Below are positions 48,229 to 60,216 of a stretch of DNA of 64,000 bases, piece after piece (positions within the stretch are counted from its first letter, which is position 1; each line of letters opens with the position of its first letter). Source of the DNA: Arachnopeziza araneosa (lineage: Eukaryota > Ascomycota > Leotiomycetes > Helotiales > Arachnopezizaceae); the NCBI GenBank assembly GCA_003988855.1, contig QYAI01000002.1, forward strand, positions 86,341 through 150,340, in the 5' to 3' direction. Under the pieces are notes generated by a model, which saw only the letters and a list, made by a program, of their open reading frames with translations, searched no databases and was not told the origin of the DNA. The position numbers and the translations under genes are program-made.

Positions 48229-49422
48229 ATGGTAAGAAGTGACACTGGCTATCAATCTTACCACTCTGATCCTTCTAGGCTTCCTCCACAGCTTCCACAG
48301 CTACCCCACTGCGACATACTTTTGAGCGACGGGTTGAAGATGTCAAACCCTTGAAAAGGTATGACCTATCGTTCTCAGTATAAATCCACTCCATACTCCA
48401 TTCTGAACGTCTGGCAATTTCTATGATGACCTTCATCAACTGGGAATCTCTCCTAAAAATTACGCATGCGGAGAACTTGTTTAGTTGTCTTTCTGATCGA
48501 ATGCCTCTTGTACCACCATGTCTTCAATTACGAATAGATACAGTGTTGAGTCTTGGATTGGAGGCTAATCATGCTGCTGATTGATAGTGACATCAACGCT
48601 CTCATTCTCGACTATCTTACGACAGAAGGCTATCCATCTGCTGCCGCAAAGTTTTCCAAGGAAGCGAACCTTCGGCCTCGTCAAGAAGAAGAATCTGTAC
48701 AAGCTCGTCGGCAGATACAGCATTCGATTCACTCTGGGCGTATTCAAGAGGCTATAGAGGCCCTCAATGAGCTGGAACCTCAGGTTAGCACCCATATGTT
48801 GTTTTGCCCAGATCTTGCTATGATTAGACACGAGTTTCATGCACCACTCATATAGCCTTCGGGTCGTTGATGAGAAAGAATACCTTCAGTCCTCAGAATG
48901 AGCATTCACAAATCTTCAGCTTTTATGTTTAACTTTACGTTGTTCAGTAAGCTGATACATAATTCAAAGGTTCTTGACGGGGACTCTTCTTTACACTTCG
49001 CCCTTCTTCGTCTGCAGCTTGTTGAACTCATCCGAACTTGTAATTCAACACCAGAAGGGGATATTACACCTGCGTTGACTTTTGCCACGACACAATTAGC
49101 TCCAAGAGCACCTACCAAGAAGGAATTCATGGATGATCTTGAAAGAACAATGGCGCTTTTAGTTTTTCCACCTGATAACCTCGAGCCTCCTTTAGCGGCT
49201 CTCTTACAACCTGGGCTCCGTCAATCTGTTGCCAACAGAGTCAACAAAGCTATTTTACAATGTCAGAACCAGCGAAGGGATGCAGCTATTCGAAATCTTG
49301 TACGTCTTCGAGCTTGGGCTGAGGATACAGCAAGAGCGGCAAAGAAAGACCTTCCTGCCCGATTGGAACTCGGTTTGAATGACAGGGACGATGAGAATGG
49401 CCATGAACCAATGATCACATGA
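48229..49422 (+). CDS. GID8: GID/CTLH ubiquitin ligase subunit Gid8
   Basis: Gid8 is a scaffold subunit of the GID/CTLH E3 ligase, which degrades gluconeogenic enzymes after glucose return. Four exons (48229-48231, 48279-48358, 48588-48783, 48970-49422) give 243 residues. The first exon is only the ATG codon: ATG, then intron 48232-48278, then ASSTASTATPLRHTFERRVEDVKPLK. The LisH motif (DINALILDYLTTEGYPSAAAKFSKE) follows after a 229 bp intron, then CTLH (VQARRQIQHSIHSGRIQEAIEALNEL) and after a 186 bp intron the CRA part (LHFALLRLQLVELIR). Introns 2 and 3 are long for this window. An alternative later ATG (MLLIDSD at 48571) would lose the conserved N-terminus. Confidence 0.88.
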
Positions 49423-49961
49423 TATTTTTATAAACTTCGGCGTTGGAGGCATGGGTTGGATGGCAGGAAGGCGTTTAGAGTCAGGCATGGGCATTTGCAG
49501 TCTTGCATTGGAGGTACAGGCTCGGGATAAGGTTATATTGGCGTCCCGGAATTGCCTCGATCGGGCGACCTCAGGTTAAGATTTGTGAGAGTAGATGCCA
49601 GAGTCTTCTAGTGGCTTAATAAGCCTTAAGGATTTCCCACAATCAGTCATAGTAGGACTGATCAGTCATTGCAAGAATTAATTTTGCTTGTCATCTACAG
49701 CCACCTCTATTCTATGTTGAAAAAAATCTCTTCATTTTCTTCATTGCAATTAAGCACTGACCATTCTTTACGCCGCTTCACGACATCAGATAAGAAACCG
49801 GAGCTTGTGGAGCTTGGATAAGCTAGTTCAGCTCAGCATCTTCCTCACAGCATTCACTATCAGGGATCCTTCTCTCGTTACTCTACATTCCTTCAAACCT
49901 AGTGTGAAGATGTTTTGCCTTTTTTAAAACATATTTGTCGTTCAACTAATCAATTGGGACT
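49423..49961. other. Intergenic
   Basis: About 540 bp downstream of GID8 and upstream of the NADH dehydrogenase gene. It should contain the latter's promoter. No gene, RNA or repeat is seen. Confidence 0.45.
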
Positions 49962-52074
49962 ATGCTGAGACAACGTCCCATTGCGTGCATTGCACGTCTC
50001 TCTATTCATGGAGCTCCTAGCAGGTTAACACCCCTCTACTCGAGACAGGCGAGTCAAATATACAAATTATCGAACCCACGATCCTTTCATTCGAGTCGCG
50101 CTCTCGCAGAGTCAAGACCCTCAGCAAGCCGACAACGATGGCAATCCGCTTTCTCCCAGAAGCGTCTGGTATCCGGCAAGCCACTTCCAGCGAAACGGTC
50201 ATGGATAGTCAACTTCATGTATCGATCAGCTGCATACCTTGGAGGCTCAGTAGTGATCTTGGGGCTTGGTGTGGTTGCATTCTTCATCTACGATGCATCA
50301 ACCTACCGAGAAGATCTTTCCTATAGCGATATTAAGGTTTCCGAGATAGCTCTTTCTCCTCGGAGAGGCGGTCCCAAAAATCTACCCATAGCTGAGGTTC
50401 AAATCGATGATGACGATTGTGACGCAATGCAAAGGCAGAAAGATAAGCCAAAATTGGTTTTGCTGGGAGGCGGATGGGGAAGCGTCGCGGTTTTGAAGAC
50501 ATTGAACCCAGAGGAATATCACGTCACACTTGTCTCGCCTACAAACTACTTCCTCTTCACGCCTATGCTACCTTCAGCTACTGTTGGCACGCTGGAGTTT
50601 AGGTCATTGGTGGAGCCAATTCGAAGAATGGTCAGTCGAGTTCGAGGACATTTTATACGAGCTGTGGCGGAAAATATCGAGTTCTCCGAGAAGCTGGTAG
50701 AGTTGTCACAAAAGGACAATAATGGAAACGAAGTACGGTTCTATCTCCCATACGATAAATTGATTATAGCTGTTGGGTCAACGACAAATCCTCATGGAGT
50801 TAAGGGTTTAGAAAATTGCCACTTTTTGAAGGATATCGATGACGCCCAGAAAATCAGGAATCATATCTTAACCAATCTAGAGTACTCTTGTTTACCTACA
50901 ACCTCCGATGAAGAAAGAAGGCGGCTGCTTTCTTTCGTCGTCAGTGGTGGTGGACCAACAGGTGTTGAGTTCGCGGCAGAGCTGTTTGACCTGCTTAATG
51001 AGGATTTAACAGCACACTTTCCAAAGCTCCTTAGGAACGAGATCTCGGTCCATTTAATTCAGAGCCGAGGGCATATTCTCAATACCTACGACGAAGCTGT
51101 GTCAAAATATGCTGAAGACCGATTTTCACGCGACCAGGTTGAGGTCTTGACGAATTCTCGAGTTAAAGAAGTCAGGCCCGACAAGATCCTATTTACGCAA
51201 AAAGACGAGAATGGAGAAACCATAACAAAAGAACTTCCGATGGGTTTCTGTCTTTGGTCCACGGGTGTCTCCCAAACTGAGTTCTGTCAACGGGTTTCGG
51301 AAGCGCTGGGCGCTGCGCAAACTAACCGTCACGCCCTTGAAACAGATACTCATCTTCGTTTGAACGGTACACCACTTGGGGATGTCTACGCGATTGGAGA
51401 CTGCGCTACTGTACAAAACAACATCGCCGACCATCTCGTTACATTCCTCCGCACACTAGCGTGGGAGAAAGGCAAGGATCCAGAAACTATGCAAATTACT
51501 TTTGGGGAATGGCGAGAGGTAGCTCAGAAAGTACGAAAGCGCTTCCCACAAGCCGCAGATCATCTCAAGCGACTTGATAAATTATTCGCTGCATATGACA
51601 AAGATCAATCCGGGACTCTCGATTTTGGCGAGATGCGAGAGCTTCTAATGCAAATCGACAGCAAGCTTACTTCTCTTCCTGCCACAGCTCAGCGAGCTCA
51701 TCAGCAAGGTCAATATCTAGGGCACAAATTTAATAAGATGGCCAGGGCAGCGCCTGGATTGAGAGCCAACGATGTCCGAGATGGAGATTTAGATGAAGCA
51801 GTCTATAAAGCTTTTGAATATCATCATTTGGGTAGCTTGGCCTATATTGGAAATGCAGCTGTGTTTGATTCAGGTGGAGGCTGGAGTTTGACTGGAGGCT
51901 TATGGGCAGTGTACGCCTGGAGGAGTGTTTACTTTGCTCAGAGTGTCAGTTTGAGAACGAGGGCTTTATTGGCAATGGACTGGGCGAAGAGAGCATTATT
52001 CGGCAGAGGTAAGCTTGACCTTCAACTCTTTATTGACTCTATGCTAATGCGTAATAGATTTGATGAATTGGTAG
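49962..52074 (+). CDS. External alternative NADH:ubiquinone oxidoreductase with EF-hand
   Basis: A type II NADH dehydrogenase of the inner mitochondrial membrane that passes electrons from NADH to ubiquinone without pumping protons. The 687-residue product has an Arg/Ser-rich mitochondrial presequence (about 1-60), a membrane helix near residue 95 (GGSVVILGLGVVAFFIYDAS), the FAD motif LVLLGGGWGSVAVLK, and the NADH motif VVSGGGPTGVEFAAEL. A single EF-hand (DKDQSGTLDFGE, near residue 547) sits in the insert typical of calcium-regulated external enzymes such as Neurospora NDE1. A 49 bp intron (52009-52057, GTAAGC...GCTAAT...TAG) links GR to DLMNW and the stop at 52074, fitting the family's short end. 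Reading through would give an atypical 33-residue tail. Confidence 0.92.
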
Positions 52075-52198
52075 ACCTGATGGCTTATCCGGTATCTTTT
52101 TCTTTGGGTAAGAGGTCAAGATAGGAAGTGTAGAAAGGTGTCCGTCACTTTAATGAATATATGCATACAAGGAATGAAAATCAATGAATTTGAGATTC

Positions 52199-52396
52199 CT
52201 AATCATATCTTGGTGTTATATCAAATAAATTCGAGGCTTTAAAATAGAATTCCGACATTTGAGATATTTCTTTCCTGTTTGTCGGGAAAAGATCGGAGCC
52301 AAAAATGCGGCGCAGCAGGTCATCCATGCCCTCAAATGGGTATTGGCCGTTGGTATCATCATCGTCTGACCCTGATTCCCCCGTGTCGAGCTTCAT
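52199..52396 (-). CDS. Possible small acidic protein (65 aa)
   Basis: This short frame begins with ATG and reads MKLDTGESGSDDDD, then a helical MDDLLRRIFGSDLFP. It sits alone between the NADH dehydrogenase and F-box genes and would be divergent from the latter. The composition looks protein-like rather than random, but I recognise no family. Length and lack of context make this a weak call. Confidence 0.3.
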   Translation of the reverse strand: MKLDTGESGSDDDDTNGQYPFEGMDDLLRRIFGSDLFPTNRKEISQMSEFYFKASNLFDITPRYD

Positions 52397-52554
52397 TTGC
52401 CACTTTAAATGGAATGGCTTTCCTTTTGCGCAATAAAGTATTTTGCCAGCTATAAATTTATATCAACTCGGTGTTGAAACCCGCAGCAGCGAACAAAGCG
52501 AGCAATGCTAAGGTTGACGTCAATGATGCAATTCCCCGCGTTCTGCACTTAGAT

Positions 52555-54884
52555 ATGGCTTTTGGGCCACCATCCTACCAAGCCGCTGCGTATAGACAGT
52601 TGTGGATCATTGTTGGACCGTATGTCCAGTCCGAGGATCTGTATGCGGCGTCTTTAGTGTGTCGACAATGGCACCAGATATTTTCGACATATCTATGGGG
52701 AAATCCTGGTTCTCATTTTGGCACTGACAACGACACAGTCTACTGTGAGTATTATGCGTCTTTCTGAATCGCTCCTATAAACTCACACATCTAGTGTCTC
52801 TCACAAGATTCAAACGCCTGCTATCTAGAGCGCGCGTTGAGCTTAGAAGCCTGGTTCACACCTTGCATATTCCTCCAGCCCAACCAGAGCTCTATGATGG
52901 TCCTCAGTCGAGATGGCTTCGCGATTTACTAGACCGGCTCCCTTCACTGCAGTCGTTGATAGTCTCAAACCTTTCATTCTTCGACCACCAATCGCTGCAA
53001 GTGGTTCACCAGAGCAATGCATATTATGGTCTCAAATTACTTGACGCCTCAAAATGCGAAAACACGACAGCATCCAGTTTGGCACTTGGCCTACCTCATT
53101 TTCCCGAGTTGATTTACCTGGATTTATCTGGAGCCCAGGGAGCCAAAAGTCCCGCGGTCCTGGGGTTGATTGGGAACTTCACTGACCTTTGTGTACTCAA
53201 ACTACGAGATTGCGGATTACGAGACTTCGACGTGGGGTACTTGACTTTCTCAAATCAACTCCGAAGTTTGGATGTTAGTGGGAACTTCTTCACAGAGTTG
53301 GGTATCTCGAAACTCCTTGAACGACTCCCAGCGGGTCCAGTTTACCGTGGTAGCTTGTCACCGTTCGCACGTCGATACTCTGGCATTCCACTGCCTGTGC
53401 GAGTAGTGGAAGGAGGTGTGGATAGATTTGTTCAGAAGCGCTTGACAAGCTGTGTTGATGGACATCTACAGATTGACGAGGGTTTACCTTCCTCGTTCAG
53501 CCATTTTTACGTGGCATCAAATTACAGCACCATAAATTCATTGAGCAAAATCTTAGGGAGTCGTCAGAATCTTCAGCATCTAGATTGTGGATCCATGAAC
53601 CTCAGCCAAGATCCATTAGAAGCTTTGTCCCCAAAATCGCCAGATTTGACTTCTAGACGTTTTTCGGAGCCTCCAGCAGCTGAGATATTAAGCCCATCTC
53701 TTTTTACACATGCGTTCATGAATCTACGCTCACTCAGAATACACCATTCAGTGGTGACCGCGAATCCATTCTCTGGAAAAGAGCTCTCAGTTCCCGAACA
53801 ATGTTTTGAACTTCACAGTGAGGACCTTCGGTATGAACTCGATTCAACAGAGGTTATGAGACCTGGAACCTTCTTCGAGTTAGATAGTAGAGAGATTGGT
53901 CCGGTGCCTGCGTACTCGGAAAATGCAGAATCTACTGAAGAAACTCACACATTTGAGTCGCCTGAAGATGTTCGATCTTTGAATCCTGTAAGTCCTATAT
54001 CTATTACCGGTGGACCGGACAGACTACCCAGTCCTAAGTCAACCATTTCAACTCGTCAACTTTGCTCGCCAATAACTTCTCACCCTTCAATCCCTACAAA
54101 TTTCCCAGAATCTTCCAGTTCCGTCCCCTCTGGACCGCCAATCTATCGAAACCAATATAGCGTGGGTCTAGAAAACCACTGGCAAGAGCTCACTCAACGC
54201 CCTAAACCACACACTACTCAAGATCTCATCTCCGAAATCAACCTCCGGAGACAGCGAATCGCAGCTCGCGAACGTAATCCTGGCAGGCTCACGCCCTCTA
54301 TGCTCCCTAACCTCAAAACACTCATTCTGACTGACATCCCACCAACCACGCGAGACAAGAAAGTTACCGAATCTCTCATGCTCTGGATTCAAGAATGTGC
54401 TGAAGAAGAAGAGATAGCTCGATTGGAAGAACGACTTCAATATGAAAAATTACAACCCGAACTCCTTGCTCCTAAAAAGCAGCAGAATATGCTTAAACTT
54501 CAGCGTCTGGTACTAGAATTAGCGTCCGTAGAACCGGCAAAGAAACGATTTAGTGTTACGAAATCCTCAACAGAGGATCCGGACAGTGAGTTATTCATGC
54601 AGAAGAGCGAGGGAGACTTTTCCTTCTTTGGTGAAGATGATGGTAATTTACTTGTTGCGAAGGGGAGAATCGATGCTCCTCGACGCCCGGATGGCGGGTT
54701 GATTCTTAGGAGAGAGGATGAGGGCTGTTTGCTTGATGTTGTGGGAGAGCTAGTGGGGTTTAGGAGGGAGAAGAGGAGGGGGGAAGAGGAGGGAATCATG
54801 GGGAAGGGAAAGGAGAAGCAGGTCGAAGGTGCCCTGAGAGGCCATTGGAGAGGAGAGGTAAAGGTCTTGAGGGCAAGCAGGTGA
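52555..54884 (+). CDS. F-box-like / leucine-rich repeat protein
   Basis: The 759-residue product (exons 52555-52744 and 52795-54884, 50 bp intron) probably acts as a substrate receptor of an SCF-type ubiquitin ligase. An F-box-like helix lies near residues 13-45 (LWIIVGPYVQSEDLYAASL, VCRQWHQIFSTYLW). Leucine-rich repeats follow to about residue 260 (LPSLQSLIVSNLSFF, FPELIYLDLSGAQG, LCVLKLRDCGLRDF, QLRSLDVSGNFF). The middle is Ser/Pro-rich and disordered, then a charged helical region (EEEEIARLEERLQYEKL) and a basic end. The start is the first in-frame ATG. The substrate is unknown. Confidence 0.85.
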
Positions 54885-55282
54885 GAACGGGGTGTGTACA
54901 CGATGTTAAAACAAGAGCGCGGCTTTCAAGGCCATAAGAGAAGATGGATATCAAATCGAACGAAATGTTTCAAGTATGACACCAAGTACTTATAATAATC
55001 ATAGAATATTTTACCATCGTAAGAAATCATAACTAATTGCAGACTTCTTACCTATTTTTAATTCTCTTTTAAGTGTCATACATCGATGTTACACTTGGTT
55101 ATAAAGGTTATAGTGTCAGCTATTCATCGCTAATGTGTCCAACAATCAAGTTTCAGAGACGAAAAGCGTCCCTCTGTCGCCAATATAAAGTTGCCCATTA
55201 CAAGGGCAGAAGTCTATCGATTTCCAAAAACTTTAATTTTTAGAAATCTATGCTTTAATCTATTCTACTGAGACTCTAGTGT
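54885..55282. other. Intergenic, convergent 3' ends
   Basis: About 400 bp of AT-rich sequence between the convergent F-box and HAD hydrolase genes. No gene is seen. Confidence 0.45.
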
Positions 55283-56163
55283 TCAACTCGAGATGACCAT
55301 GCCATATTTCTTATATGGGAACCCTTCTAGTGACTCGTAACAATCACCCCAACCATCTCCCACCTCACCCAACTGATGCAGATCATCACTAGCACCTTCC
55401 CCTGTCTTCGCAGCCAAGACCGCTGCTTCTCGCCCTGTATACTCCTGCTTCAAATCCGGATGCGGACACCAAACCACTCTCATACCCGCTCTCCTCCCTG
55501 CCTCGACACCCATGACACTATCCTCAAAAACTAGACATTCCTTTGGTTCAATCTTCTTCTCGCCTTTAGGCAAACTCGCATTAACGCATTCTAATGCCAA
55601 GAGGTAGATATCAGGAGCCGGCTTCCCCCTCCCTTTAGGTATCCTCTCGTCGTCCCCTAGGACCCTCTTATCCTTCTCAAACACCTCGAATAGATCCACC
55701 AGATGTGATGTCTTGAGGTGGAAATTCACCGTATGACTACTTGTTGCGAGAGCGAGATGGACTTTCTCCCCTGATTCGGTTTTAGCGGTCGCTAGATCCT
55801 CGAGAAGTTTTTCTACTCCGGGAAGCGGTGCGCATTTTGGGAATTCTTGGCGTTGCAACACCGCGAGTTCTGCCCAGTATTCTTCTTGGGTGATGGGGAG
55901 CTGAGCCCAGTCGTAGAAGATGGCTCCAGATGTTGGTCCCGGTCTCCCCATCAGCTGTGCTTTGATGGACCAGGGGAGTGGGGGTCGGCTATAACGTGTG
56001 AGGATCAGGTTGGTGCAGAGGCTGTAGGTGTCTTCGGTGTTGAGAAGGAGCCCGTCCATATCGAAGAGGCAGGCTCTTATTAGGGGAAACCTGGGGGTTC
56101 GTTAGTCTTAGGAAATTGTATACATAAGCTTACTTACGTTGGTTTGGGAGTTGAAGAACCCAT
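55283..56163 (-). CDS. HAD-superfamily sugar/nucleotide phosphatase (HDHD1/GS1-like)
   Basis: A Mg-dependent HAD phosphatase of the beta-phosphoglucomutase-like group, closest in layout to pseudouridine-5'-phosphatase and yeast 2-deoxyglucose-6-phosphatase relatives. Exon 1 (56138-56163) encodes MGSSTPKP; a 47 bp intron (56091-56137) leads to exon 2 and a 277-residue product. Motif I is FDMDGLLLNTE (nucleophile Asp), motif II ATSSH, motif III Lys in GRGKPAPDIY, and motif IV VFEDSVMGVEAG. Without exon 1 the catalytic FDMDG would lose its first strand. Substrate cannot be fixed from sequence. It is divergent from the TPR gene with about 145 bp between starts. Confidence 0.9.
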
Positions 56164-56307
56164 CGTGCTGGAGCTCCCGGGCTATGAATTGTATTGAGTT
56201 GATGGAGGAAACTTTCTGTGGTCATGAATTTTGGCGGGGTCATTCCGCGACGGCTTTTTCTGGACCAGGTTGTCAACACCCCGCCGCCAACTCTATCTTG
56301 ACTTCAC

Positions 56308-57257
56308 ATGATGACTTCACGCACTGAGAGATTCGAGCGTAAGCCAAAGGAGAAGGAAAATGATGTCCCAGCTGAAGAAGAAGAGATAGTCAGATTCTCA
56401 CCTGAAGAGGAAGCTGTTTGTTGTCCTAGGTTCAAGTCTTCACCGTACTAACGTCTCTCCAGAAACTGCTTGAGGAATCAAACGCACAGAAAGCCGCTGC
56501 AAACAAACTCTTCACCAATGGCGGATTCAAAGATGCAATCGAGACATACGACAAAGCGTTGGAGTGCTGTCCTAATTATCTCGACTATGAGATTGCGGTA
56601 TTGAAGAGCAATGTAGCGGCATGTTACCTAAAATTGGAGGATTGGAAAGAGACAGTCAAAGCTGCTACTGCTTCGTTGGATAAATTAGATAAGCTAGAGG
56701 GTGTTGAGAAGGAGGAGGATGGAAGTGGGAAGGTTGAGGAAGAGGCAGATGAGGAGATTGTGAGCGCTGGTGCGGAAACGGCACAGGATACCAGTGAGAA
56801 GGGTAAGAGAGAGATGGATATTGAAAGGATAAGGACAAAAGCTTTGATGAGAAGAGGAAGAGCTAGGAGCGAGCTTGGGGGGTGGTCGAGCTTACAGGGC
56901 GCTGAAGAAGGTATACTTTCCTATGGTGTGCTGGGCACGTTATTGACCGGGATAGATTATAAAACGCTGTCTGAAATTAAGAACCTCTCGCCGGCGGATA
57001 GGAAAATCGTTCAGAAGCAGCTGATAGCTTTGCCTCCGAGGACGAAGGCTGCTCAAGACAAGGAGATGGGTGAGATGATGGGGAAATTGAAGGAGGTAAG
57101 TATTTTATATTGATGATTAGTTACTGCTGACATGAAATAGCTTGGGAATGGGATTTTGAAGCCATTTGGTCTTTCGACAGACAACTTTCAGATGGTCAAA
57201 GATGAAAATACAGGGGGATATAGTATGAATTTCAACCAAAACCCACCGAGCAAATAG
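56308..57257 (+). CDS. TPR protein, TTC1-like
   Basis: A 285-residue co-chaperone-like tetratricopeptide protein. Exons 56308-56415, 56463-57095 and 57141-57257 join in frame. TPR motifs begin near residue 45 (AAANKLFTNGGFKDAIETYDKALE, then IAVLKSNVAACYLKLEDWKETVK). They resume after an acidic insert with RTKALMRRGRARSELGGWSSLQGAEE. The C-terminus (LPPRTKAAQDKEMGEMMGKLKELGNGILKPFGLS...NTGGYSMNF) is the signature of the TTC1 family, from which I infer the name. Two ATGs are adjacent; the first is used. The last exon is required for the conserved end. Confidence 0.88.
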
Positions 57258-57525
57258 AGTGAGCAGCCAATATGTTCATTAATATGAATTTAATACCCAG
57301 AAATATGTCTGTGATGAAATGAGGTCCACTAGAGCCGTAGCTCTAAAACTATCTAAATATCTCGAGATGAATGAAATCGCCGTTCTCCCACTCGCCCAAA
57401 GATCTTGGTAAAACTCAGCCACATTCCCCTCGTCAGCCACTCCCGCAGCCCCAAAAACTTTCCATTCTCTAAACCAGCCTCGAACTATCCTCACCACGAC
57501 CATCCATTCCACGCGACGGCGCAAG

Positions 57526-58744
57526 ATGTCTGGAACCACCACCCCCAATCCACGCTTCACGCCCCAAGCGGCTACAGCCGAAGACGTTCTGCGGACACAG
57601 ACCGAAGGCCTCGTCGCGCTCTCCGACTTCCGCAAACGACGCGCCGAAGCCATCGAGTTGAAAGCGCAGGAAGCGCACGGCGGCGGCGGCGACGGGTGAG
57701 CGTCTCTGACGGGAGAGGATCGAACAGGATGGGACTAATGGCTTAGCACAGTGCATCCACACCCCGAGAACCAGCCAGCTCCGGCAGCGCGAAGAAGAAG
57801 AAGAAGAAGAAACGGAAGGTAGCCGGGACGCCGAAACTCTCGTTTGGCAACGACGACGACGACGACGACGATGACGACAAGGGCAACGAGGGCGGCGACA
57901 GCACCAGCGATGTCACACAGGCCTCGACGCGCTCCGCAACGCCCGTCTCCAAGGCCAAACCAGTCAATGCCTCTGTCAGCGTGATACCCAAAGCCCTCAC
58001 GAAGTCAGCGCTCCTGCGTGAGGCGCAGACCAGAGAGACGCTCCGGAAGGAGTTCCTGGCCATCCAAGAGCACGTCAAGGCGCAGGAGATTGCCATCCCG
58101 TTTGTGTTTTATGATGGCACTGATATACCTGGTGGGACGGTGAGGGTGAAGAAGGGGGATTTTGCGTGGGTCTTTCTGGATAAGAGCCGGAAGGTGGGTG
58201 CGGAGATGGGGGTTGGGAGGGGGAATACCAATCGAGAGTGGGCGAGGGTCGGGGTGGATGATTTGATGGTTGTGAGAGGGGGGTTGATCATTCCACATGT
58301 GAGTCGTTCCCTGTGTTGAAGGAGATTGGGAGAGGAGAGGAGAACGGAAAGCTAATTTGGGAACAGCATTATGAGTTTTACTACTTCATTATCAATCATA
58401 CCCTCGGTCCTAACAACAGAGTTCTCTTCGACTACTCCTCCTCTCCACCTTCTACACCGTCCAGCATCGCCGAGCCTACACCAACTCTCAACTTGGAGAC
58501 CTACAATCCCCTCTCTCGACCGTCGGATAAGGCCAAAGCAACAGCTTCAGTCCAAGAGGACGAGAAGAAGGAATTCGAAGGCGCAAAAGATGACCCGTCA
58601 TTCACAAAAGTGGTGGATCGTCGCTGGTATGAGCGCAATAAACATATTTTCCCTGCGAGCGTGTGGCAGGAATTCGACCCCGAGAAGGATTACCAGCGGG
58701 AAGTGAAGCGCGATGCTGGTGGCAACGCGTTTTTCTTCTCTTGA
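57526..58744 (+). CDS. XAP5/FAM50 family nuclear protein
   Basis: Member of the conserved XAP5 family (human FAM50A, plant XCT), nuclear proteins linked to splicing and chromatin. Exons 57526-57695, 57752-58298 and 58367-58744 give 364 residues. The N-terminal part (ALSDFRKRRAEAIE) is followed by a lysine run and KRK nuclear-localisation signal and a long aspartate tract encoded by (GAC)n. The XAP5 domain is plain: PFVFYDGTDIPGGTVRVKKGD, FAWVFLDKSRKV, REWARVGVDDLMVVRGGLIIPH+HYEFYYFIIN across intron 2, and a C-terminal DRRWYERNKHIFPASVWQEFDPEKDY. The first intron must end at the second of two nearby AG acceptors (CACAG) to keep the frame. Confidence 0.92.
57785..57880 (+). repeat. Coding trinucleotide tracts (AAG)n and (GAC)n
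   Basis: Within exon 2 of the XAP5-like gene, GAAGAAGAAGAAGAAGAA-like sequence near 57797 encodes a lysine run. GACGACGACGACGACGAC near 57853 encodes an aspartate run. Such tracts can vary in length between strains without breaking the frame. Confidence 0.7.
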
Positions 58745-58850
58745 ATTCGAGAGACCAAGGTTTAGACTGATATCGTGAGCAAGATGCCCAAAATGCATGG
58801 TTGATTAAAACATACCATTTATCTGAAGATTGGAAACAACGGGTTGGAGT

Positions 58851-59354
58851 TCAACCACATATGCACCATATCCCCCAAACTCCCATTCCAATCAAGAGCC
58901 ACCCTGGCCAGAACACCACTAGTATGACTCCATTTCCTGTCCCGAGAATAAACACAAAAAACTCGTATTCCAACTTCTTCCTAAACCATTCCGTCCGTCT
59001 ATAACCCCTCTTCACCGTTTTTCTCAGCGTCCAAAACACACCCTTTCCCAAGGCACTGGATACCCACCATCCGATCCTGGACGCATACCAAGTTTGCAGC
59101 AGCAGGATCTTGGAGAAGAAGTAAGATTGTCGCAGGAGAATCAGAGAAAGGAAATAGGCCCGGAAAAGAATGAAGACGGTTGTGCTGGAGAGCAATTTCT
59201 GGACTATTGGAAAGAGGTAGAGGGATTGTGTGACTGAAAGTTTGTGAAAGATGGAGATGAGTGAGGTCAGGTTGACGGTAAGCGTAGAGGATCCTAGGTT
59301 TAGGTGTAGGTGAACCAAGGTTCGTGGGTTGGAGGAGGGCGTTAAGACTGTCAT
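58851..59354 (-). CDS. Small multi-spanning membrane protein, unknown function (167 aa)
   Basis: I do not recognise a named family. From the first in-frame ATG (59354) the product has 167 residues. It contains at least two strongly hydrophobic segments, about residues 48-82 (LYLFPIVQKLL, TVFILFRAYFLSLILL) and near the C-terminus (FFVFILGTGNGVILVVFWPGWLLIGMGVWGIW). A basic loop lies between them (RKTVKRGYRRTEWFRKKLE). It ends only about 105 bp from the XAP5 gene, convergently. Codon use looks ordinary. A small ER or Golgi membrane protein is likely, but this is inference. Confidence 0.65.
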   Translation of the reverse strand: MTVLTPSSNPRTLVHLHLNLGSSTLTVNLTSLISIFHKLSVTQSLYLFPIVQKLLSSTTVFILFRAYFLSLILLRQSYFFSKILLLQTWYASRIGWWVSSALGKGVFWTLRKTVKRGYRRTEWFRKKLEYEFFVFILGTGNGVILVVFWPGWLLIGMGVWGIWCICG

Positions 59355-60216
59355 TTTGGAGAGCGTGGCGAGTCGAATTGAGTGGGAGAGATTGGACGTA
59401 AATATGTAAATATGTAAATGAACAAGACGAGAATCGCAGCGCTGGCCAAGCTCAATTGACGCAGTGTTTCGAGAATTGAGAGTATTTATATTTTGCTTGT
59501 GATGTTGGAGGGGTGTTGTGATGGCCGAAAACGGATGTTTCGAGCTCAACCTCTCTCTCGAAATCTGAAGTTCAGAAATGGCCGCGAACAAAGATTTCGC
59601 AAATCAAATGCGGAATCCAGCAGAGATAGAAACAGAAGCAGACAGTATGCAATTCTCAGCACTCGTCGCGAACGAACAGTGGGATCTCAATTCATAAGAG
59701 TCCACAGCATGCCAACCCGCCCGCCACAGCGAATGGTGGGGCGGATAGGATACACCGCAACATCTCGATGGGGAAAGCCGATCAGGGACGAGAGCGCGTC
59801 CTCCTATCACGGAGCGAGGAAGTCAGGCCAGAGACAGCGACCAGAGACGACAGATCCCGAGACATGAGGAACGTGGTATCGAGCGTTGCGCATATTAGCG
59901 GATGGCCCGTCACTTGATGTTTGAACGCTGGGAGGCGGCGGCGGCGGCGGCTATCACGGGTGTGGTTTCAACGGCGCTGGGAGGATGGAATGGGCTGCAT
60001 CGGATTGGATAAAGGCGGTGATGGAGGTTGAAAGAGACACAAGAATGTTGGGTCGTGAGAGAAGTTGTTGTTGATGATTGACGAAGGAGCGTGGTAGCAT
60101 CAAGAAAAGACATTGGCTCAGCACTTCTCGCTTAATGCGGGGTGCGCTTGACCCCTCCAGATCGAGGACCATGTGGGAGGATTGATGGATGAGCGAGGAG
60201 ATGGCTTCACGAATCG
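59355..60216. other. Intergenic with short (GGC)n tract
   Basis: About 860 bp between the ASA1 3' end and the start of the small membrane protein gene, both on the minus strand. A GGCGGCGGCGGCGGC tract lies near 59936-59951. Overlapping frames on both strands lack family features. Confidence 0.5.

Noticed and set aside
52075..52124. Read-through C-terminus of the NADH dehydrogenase
   Set aside because: Splicing of 52009-52057 gives a better family-like end.
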